Origin: Rozella allomycis CSF55
Taxonomy: Eukaryota > Rozellomycota
Length of the DNA: 38,509 bases
Assembly: GCA_000442015.1 (NCBI GenBank)
Contig: KE560823.1
Coordinates: 1 to 38,509, forward strand
Direction: 5' to 3'
How positions within the stretch are numbered: the first letter of the stretch is position 1; every line of letters begins with the position of its first letter. A program made the position numbers and the translations under genes. The notes beneath the pieces are model-generated. The model saw only the letters and a list, made by a program, of their open reading frames with translations, made no database searches and had not been told where the DNA came from. Of the stretch, positions 33,022 through 38,509 are shown one piece after another.

Positions 33022-35954
33022 ATGGACACTGAAAATTTAAAAGGCGTAATCATTTATTTTTATTATTATGTAGCTCAAATTAAAGTATGATGATTATGCC
33101 GAGACTTTTTCGTCTTTGCACCAGCATTCATTGAAAACGGCCAATTTTCTGGATAGCTTGTTGTCTGATGATAATAATTTGTCTGAAAGATTAAAATCGG
33201 ATATAATGGCGCATGACAATGCGTGGGAATTCGTGTCTAATGTTTATGAAAGCTTGGAGCTAGTTAACCGCCGATTAAGCTCGCTTCCAAAATTGAAGCC
33301 TTTATTAAAAACGCCCGCTAAACAAGAAAATGAAATACAAGTTAATAATCTTAGTATAAACACAACGAACAAACCTAATGATTCTATTGAATGGACGCCG
33401 ATAACTGAAATGAGCAGCAATCTACCCTCACCTATTGGGGTTTCACCGTTAAGCNCCTCGCCTATTGGAGTTTCACCATTAAGCTCTAAAAAGATTGTTA
33501 AAGTTTACAGCGAAGATAAAAATGTTCCTTGCAAAAGTCTTGCCATTGAGAAATCGATCGAAATGGATGTGAAAGAATTTAAGCCAATGGTATTAAAAAA
33601 GTTTAGAATAGATATATCCTTGATTGATGATTATCAATTGTACATATCTAATGATGGTGGTAACGCTTGCCTTGCATTAATAGAGATTTGAAAGTTCTTG
33701 ATTTGAATGAGAAAGTGATTGAAATTTATGAGCAATTGGAAGAAAAGAATGCAAAACATTATTATGGCGATGAAAGAGTAAAATTGATGTTGGTCAGGGA
33801 ACATAAAGTAAATTTCGGAATTTTATAGAATCCAGAAAAGTGTGTTGAGAATTTACCATGGAGCAGTTTTCAAGTCTTTTAATATTCAAGAATCTACTTT
33901 GGTTATAGATTTGCTACAAATCGCTATAAATAAATTTAAACTACCCAAAACTCATCTACATTACAGGATAGTAGAAGAATACAACCAGGGTAAATCATGC
34001 AATATTGCATTATAAAGAAAGAATTTATTTAAAGCCAGATGAACACATTTTGTCATTGAAAAAGGATTGGGATGTAAAGAAACTGTCAGATAAAGTTAAA
34101 TATATGATTATTGAAAAATCAGATGAGGATTCTTCTTTGATAGTAAGCAGATAATTCATCCTCTTTATCCAGGTATCATACAAAGAAGTGGAAGAAGAAT
34201 GTTCAAAAACTGGAAATACTAAATGTGTGGATTGTTTCAATGAAAATGCAACATTTGCGTCTGTCAACATTGGGGTTGTTGTGTGTTTAAATTGCGCATT
34301 AATGCACGTAAAACTAAATGGCACAATAGCGCCAAATATGTTCATCTCTAAAATTAGACCGCTGAAATATTCTAGCTGGAGCTTTGAATACCTCGATGTA
34401 ATTAAATTTAAGTTTCTTAAAAGGTTTTAAGACACAGAGGGAATGATTTGGCTAATTCTTTCTATACAGCGTTGCATAATATTGTAGTTCCCAATGACGA
34501 AAATAGACTAGTTGAAATCCAAAGAAAGTACGTTATACAAGAAGGGATGCTTACTCCCGATTTTTCATCACAAACGTACAACGAGCAAATGCTCACTTTG
34601 GCTCTTTTTGAATCAATTGAGTTTAATCACATTGAATATGCTTTAAAAGTAATCGCTTGGGGTGTCGATTTGAACTTTCCTAAAAATGACGACTCTATTC
34701 CACCTCTTCACTTTGCCTGCCAGCAAAAAAATTCTACAATGATCGAAATTCTCTTATCTCATGGAGCAAACCCTTGTCTTTACGATAAGGATAAAAATAC
34801 GCCTCTTTTTTATCTATATTTGAATAAATTAGAATCAGCGGCATTGAAATTGATTGAATATCAAGTGTACTACGAAGCGATTTCAAATGGAATAAATTTG
34901 GATCCGCTTCCCCCAAGCATCATTGCATACCCATGGATTGGTCTCGGCCAAAGGAGGCTTGTTTCAATGCTAAATAAAGATTTCAATAACTTATTAAATG
35001 ACACTCTAGTCGAAGCGCACTCACGATCTGTAAATGAAAGCCACTCCACTCTTACGTTAAATCAGAAAGGAGCCCAAAAACTAGGACAATTGCCTGAACC
35101 GAAATTTAGAGATCTAGCAGACACTGTATTCGAAGAAATGAGCTCCAGGGAATTCATAAAATTGCATGAACAGCTTAGAAGACCCTTAGAAAGTAACGTA
35201 TTTAGTAATATGTATTAAGAAAGTAGTTCATTTCAATGGCTTGAAAATTTGATTGCAAGACAAAATGCTGAAAAGCAAGCCGCCTTGGATGAAAGGAAGC
35301 GTTTGGAAATGGTTGAACAAAATCACAATAATAACAAGATGGATGCTCTTAAGAGAAATGAAATGGACTTTAGGCAAAAGCCTGCATTACCTCCGCAAAA
35401 ACCTATTTTGCCTCCCGCCCCGCCCGCACTCATGAGCAAACCTAAAATTGAAAGAAACGATTTGCAAATTCACAACCTAAAAAGAAATGACTCTAAGATA
35501 AAAATAGAAAATACCATTAANCAAAATTAATAAATTAGAAAGAAATGATTCATTTCGCTTAGACAATGTAGCAGACCCCGGCCAATCTACTGATGTTACC
35601 GTTTTAATAGAAAATATGGTCGATGCTACTAAAAAGTTTGTAGATTTAACAAAAGTGCCAAACACCAAACACGATTGCACTGAAGCTGCGGCTCTTGTTG
35701 CCCGCTGTTGTAGCAGCATAATAAAGGTATGGGAGAGAATATCCATGGAGAATCGGCAAAGTGGCATGAAAAATGACAGCATGGAAAAAGTTGGGAATGA
35801 GATTGTAACGTCCTTGAAAACTTTTATTGGACAGGTGAAATCAATGGCTGCTGCAAGTGATGATACTTACAAAGCTTACTTTCAGGCCTTGCGTATTGGA
35901 TGTTTGGAAATGTGCAAGAATCTCAAAATACTCGTAAATTTCATGTCATCATAG
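33022..35954 (+). CDS. RA-ArfGAP-ankyrin protein with GIT-like C-terminus
   Basis: Exons 33022-33045, 33074-33659, 33686-33807, 33836-33989, 34018-34142, 34173-34411, 34438-35192 and 35220-35954, about 910 residues with Ns at 33455 and 35521. The introns are 26-30 nt. In order: a helical N-terminus; two Ras-association-like segments (KIVKVYSEDKNV and VLRIYHGAVFKSF); an ArfGAP zinc finger CVDC-x16-CLNC followed by FISKIRPL and GNDLANSFY; ankyrin repeats (PPLHFACQQ, IEILLSHGANP); a GIT/Spa2-homology-like block (KFRDLADTVFEEMSSR); a Pro-rich linker; and a helical C-terminus resembling the GIT focal-adhesion domain. The ArfGAP arginine finger position (HR in active enzymes) reads HV, so GAP activity is doubtful. 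The frame at N35521 is off by one and needs resequencing. Confidence 0.75.
33426..33484 (+). repeat. Duplicated 29-bp flanks of N33455
   Basis: Two 29-base copies, 33426-33454 and 33456-33484, differ at three positions and both encode SPIGVSPLS. With three differences this may be a real tandem repeat collapsed by assembly, or two alleles. Confidence 0.6.
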
Positions 35955-36011
35955 TTAAATAAACGAGAAATTATAGTGTAGTTTGAGATAAATTTTAAAA
36001 TTGATATGCAA

Positions 36012-36376
36012 TTATCTGTAAGGTTTATTGCAGCAATACGGGATGTCGATAGTACAGTCGCTTCTGATAAGATTTCTGGCCAGCTGTGGTTCGATTTTTA
36101 ATAAATCTTTAATGACATACGTTTTGTGTAAAAACTCGTCATCTCTGTCTTGACAGTCAGCATTTCTGCAACGCGTTGCACCTTCAGGGAGAGCGGGAAC
36201 ATTCAGTCCAACGGTATCCTGCTCCCACAGCGTGCCATTTTGTCTTTGGGAACTTCTGATATCTCAACGATAACTTTTTCTTTGAATCCCCCAGTAACTT
36301 GGTCTCTCTCATAAGGGACCCAGTAGTCGGTAGGTAATGGAGTGAAGTATTCATTAGATGGAAAAAGATGTGCCAT
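36012..36376 (-). CDS. Cysteine-rich secreted-protein-like gene, copy 1
   Basis: A model of 36376-36254 joined to 36221-36012 gives about 111 residues. It uses a 32-nt intron with a weak GTTCCC donor, so the join is uncertain. The last 70 residues carry five cysteines with DTVGLN, RCRNADCQDRDDE and IDIPYCC. They align with copy 2 at 36846-37184. Upstream of the modelled ATG the same frame continues as a hydrophobic signal-like stretch (SLNSLVAFAICIVS) back to an ATG immediately followed by TAA. The true N-terminus is therefore unclear. Probably a secreted protein; no family recognised. Confidence 0.45.
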
Positions 36377-36440
36377 GGAGACAATACAAATGGCAAACGC
36401 GACGAGAGAGTTTAAACTTTACATGTGTTTTAAACATAGG

Positions 36441-36514
36441 AGTTTGATACTATTTATACCATATGAATTCAAAAAATAGTTTGATACTATTTATACCGTA
36501 TTAATTCTAAAAAC
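36441..36514 (-). repeat. Two 37-bp direct repeats carrying TATA-like elements
   Basis: Units 36441-36477 and 36478-36514 share AGTTTGATACTATTTATACC and then diverge. On the minus strand each holds TATAAATAG, placed upstream of the cysteine-rich copy 1 gene. This is consistent with a duplicated core promoter. Confidence 0.6.
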
Positions 36515-36845
36515 ATACATCTAGAAGTAGAGATTTGATTCAAGAACAAGAGTGAAAAGAGCGATAGTCTGATGCACAAATCATATTTGTAGTGGATTTT
36601 AGGTGTACGCCTTCTATATTGGTATCATAAATCCCTTAAAGTGAGTGTGTAATCGAAGTGAAAATGGTGTTAACACGATTTTCAATAACTTTTCTGGAGT
36701 CCAGGTCGTCCGATAAAATCAGGATATATTCAATTGTGTCTATAGATAGGAAAACCGAACATCTACAGTTGCTTTAAACAAGAATATTTTTTCAAAAGAT
36801 TTTGAATAAAGAATTTATTTTGTTTTTATTACAATTGGTTACCTA
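36515..36845. other. Intergenic region between the two cysteine-rich genes
   Basis: About 330 AT-rich bases with no ORF, RNA gene or repeat that I can support. Confidence 0.5.
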
Positions 36846-37184
36846 TTAATTGGGCGGAGCGGTGCAACAAGTTGAGTACTCACGGAAACAATTCACAGCG
36901 GCTGCAGGCCTTGCGTTTTCTGTAAACGCTGTTTTCCGGTGAAAATATACGTAATCACCATTGTCTTCATATTTTCTATCGCAATCTCCAGGTGTCGCTT
37001 CATTCTGATGTCTACATGGTACAATTTTGCATACAAAATTCAGGCCAATCGTGTCGTGATCAATCATTCTCTCAAGTTGTGACTTTTTAGGCTCTGGTTT
37101 AGATTCTGCTGGTGCAGGAGCCGAAGGTGCTGGTGCAGGAGCAGAAGGAGCTGGTCCAGTAGCAGGAGCAGAGGGTGCTGGTGC
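36846..37184 (-). CDS. Cysteine-rich protein with Ala/Pro/Ser stalk, copy 2 (5' end missing)
   Basis: The minus-strand frame is open from N37185 to TAA at 36846, about 112 residues. It begins with an APAPSAP-type repeat stalk, then ESKPEPKKSQLERM, then a domain with DTIGLNFVCKIVPC, GDCDRKYEDNGDY and CFREYSTCC. The DTxGLN and C-x5-CC features match copy 1. The stalk-plus-cysteine-knot layout is typical of secreted or wall-attached proteins. The start and any signal peptide lie across the N. No family recognised. Confidence 0.6.
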   Translation of the reverse strand, partial: APAPSAPATGPAPSAPAPAPSAPAPAESKPEPKKSQLERMIDHDTIGLNFVCKIVPCRHQNEATPGDCDRKYEDNGDYVYFHRKTAFTENARPAAAVNCFREYSTCCTAPPN

Positions 37185-37542
37185 NTGCCCGACTCCACTT
37201 AGTTACTATCAGCCACTCTGGTGCTTTTTGAATGTGGTACCCATTAAAAGCTTGGGTCTTGCTATTGAATCCAAAGTTTTTCGGCTGCTCTTCGTTTCAC
37301 CCAGCACCACAAAAGTTCTTTTGCTCTTGTCATAGTGATGAAATTGGCGATGAAAATGAAATTTCTTTTTTACAACAACTATCCCTTTTTTATTTCTGGC
37401 ACTCCTACAGTCACAAACTACAAAAAACTTACTTTTTTAATTGTATCTAGATATGGGGGAACTTCTTACCTACCCAGCGTGTCCGCACGATGGAAGGGCA
37501 GTCGTACCCGTTCAGTCCCTTCGGGGCAGTGGAATCTTCCAG

Positions 37543-37686
37543 TTCAAAGGCCTTCGGGCGTTCAAAGGCCTCCGGGCGTTCACTGGCCTTCGGGCTTTCA
37601 AAGCCCTTGCGGCTTTCATTGGCCTTCGGGCGTTCACTGGCCTTCGGGCGTTCATTGGCTTTCGGGCGTTCATTGGCCTTCGGGTC
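37543..37686. repeat. 18-bp minisatellite, eight units
   Basis: Eight tandem 18-base units of the form TTCATTGGCCTTCGGGCG, each with 0-6 differences. They are GC-rich against an AT-rich background. Because the unit is a multiple of three, frames stay open: the minus strand reads repeated KANERP and plus frames read AFIGLR or VHWPSG. Which frame, if any, is translated cannot be told. Confidence 0.85.
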
Positions 37687-37853
37687 CCTTAGATATACAA
37701 ACATTATTAAAATTATATAGTAACAAGAACATTTTTACCCCAAATCGTTCAGTGGTTTTGGAAGAGACTCACCAGACTCCCAAACATGCGAGATGGAAGA
37801 ACCATCACCTACTTTTACCCACATTTCAAACTCACATTATAACAATTATGACT

Positions 37854-38509
37854 AAAATAACTTCCATTACTGCGGAACCAAAGAATCAACCAATCAAGTA
37901 CATCTTGGAGTGCCGGCAACCATCCGAACTAAAACAGTTAACAAATAAAATCGTTAAATTTTTCAAATGTACTCAATGTCACACATTCCAAGGTCGATGG
38001 AGGCAAAAGAGCCATCGACATAGCTCGAGACTTACTTACAAACTAAAACTCAGCCTTGGCATGACTATGTTCTTAAGCAACTTTAATGATGACACTAAAT
38101 CTCACACCACGACGTCATGCAATAACAAAAAGTCAAATCATGAACTCGAAGATCCACCGGGAGACACCCAGTCACCCTCACTATATATCTAATCCCAAAA
38201 TGTTCATAGTTTTAACCTTCAAAACAGATCTGATTTCACAAAACACCAAATTGATGAACTTATCAGGCAAGAAACCTATAATGTATACTTCTTTCAAGAA
38301 ACCTGGAGTAATGATAAGGATATCCAACATTGGCTCAGAACGTCCGGTTTGTCCAAACTAGTGCATTGTTATACAGATACACCACATAACGCAATAAATA
38401 CAAATACCAAAGGCCAAGGTACCTGCATTATGATTAATAAACATCTCAATTCACACGTCCAACGTCACTGGGAATTTCCTGATCGAGCGGTCCTTTTGCA
38501 ATTAAATAT
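37854..38509 (+). mobile_element. Non-LTR retrotransposon (LINE), 5' part
   Basis: From about 38193 to the window edge the frame encodes the start of an AP-endonuclease-like domain: HSFNLQNRSDFTKHQIDELI, VYFFQETW, then GQGTCIMINKHL. QETW carries the catalytic glutamate position. Upstream in the same frame, separated by a single TAA at 38190-38192, is a basic, polar ORF from about 37854 that includes CTQCHTF and resembles an ORF1 or linker. The element continues off the window, so reverse transcriptase is not seen. The stop suggests either an ORF1/ORF2 boundary or decay. Confidence 0.6.

Noticed and set aside
37447-37704. Minus-strand repeat ORF as a confirmed protein-coding gene
   Set aside because: The 3n repeat opens frames on both strands by composition, so openness is not evidence of coding.
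1-38509. CRISPR array or prokaryotic operons
   Set aside because: No regular repeat-spacer pattern; genes have spliceosomal introns and eukaryotic families.

Overview
The window is nuclear DNA from a small, AT-rich, gene-dense eukaryotic genome. The genes are eukaryotic: mitochondrial Hsp90, AP-1 sigma, DHHC palmitoyltransferase, EHD ATPase, an ARID/RFX chromatin protein, mitoribosomal L14 and S16, and phosphoacetylglucosamine mutase. Genes lie tens of bases apart and nearly all carry tiny spliceosomal introns. I placed about 78 introns by keeping both reading frame and family alignment. All but one are 26-31 nt, mostly GTA...AG. Two cilium genes (DNAI7/CASC1 and the dynein-2 light intermediate chain) imply a flagellated stage. 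A Crinkler-type NTPase/nuclease locus, ankyrin repeats, a LINE and fungal-like enzymes fit an early-diverging flagellated fungus or cryptomycete such as Rozella. That placement is inference, not read directly from the sequence.

Layout. 1-320 is the end of an ankyrin-repeat gene. 400-2702(-) is mitochondrial Hsp90 (TRAP1), with one in-frame stop and an intron built of four back-to-back intron-like units. 2858-2939(-) is tRNA-Leu. 3110-10772(+) holds a Golgi-type glycosyltransferase-like protein, a STIMATE-family membrane protein, a coiled-coil protein, an atypical kinase and a multi-CBS protein. 10989-15185(-) holds a GAF protein, uL14m and cysteinyl-tRNA synthetase. 15494-16000(-) is bS16m and 16090-16655(+) is AP-1 sigma. 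16684-18220(-) is a TatD hydrolase plus an unrecognised small protein. 18283-19623(+) is a NYN-domain protein. 19632-22956(-) is a DHHC enzyme and DNAI7. 23086-23167(-) is a second tRNA-Leu.

23276-25920 is an accessory island: a mosaic, gap-ridden Crinkler locus, orphan T-arm/B-box hairpins and an ankyrin relic. 25924-29454(-) holds phosphoacetylglucosamine mutase and an EHD ATPase, and 29605-31449(+) an ARID/RFX protein. tRNA-Ala follows at 31644, then dynein-2 LIC (31788-32957,-) and a large RA-ArfGAP-ankyrin-GIT-like protein (33022-35954,+). The right end (36012-38509) is again accessory: two diverged cysteine-rich secreted-protein-like genes, an 18-bp minisatellite open in several frames, and the 5' part of a LINE running off the window.

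Eleven single Ns mark assembly joins, and at least two are flanked by unmerged overlapping contig ends. Coordinates across the joins are therefore approximate, and apparent breaks near them should be read with care. Multi-exon genes are given as one span; exon boundaries are in the evidence text.
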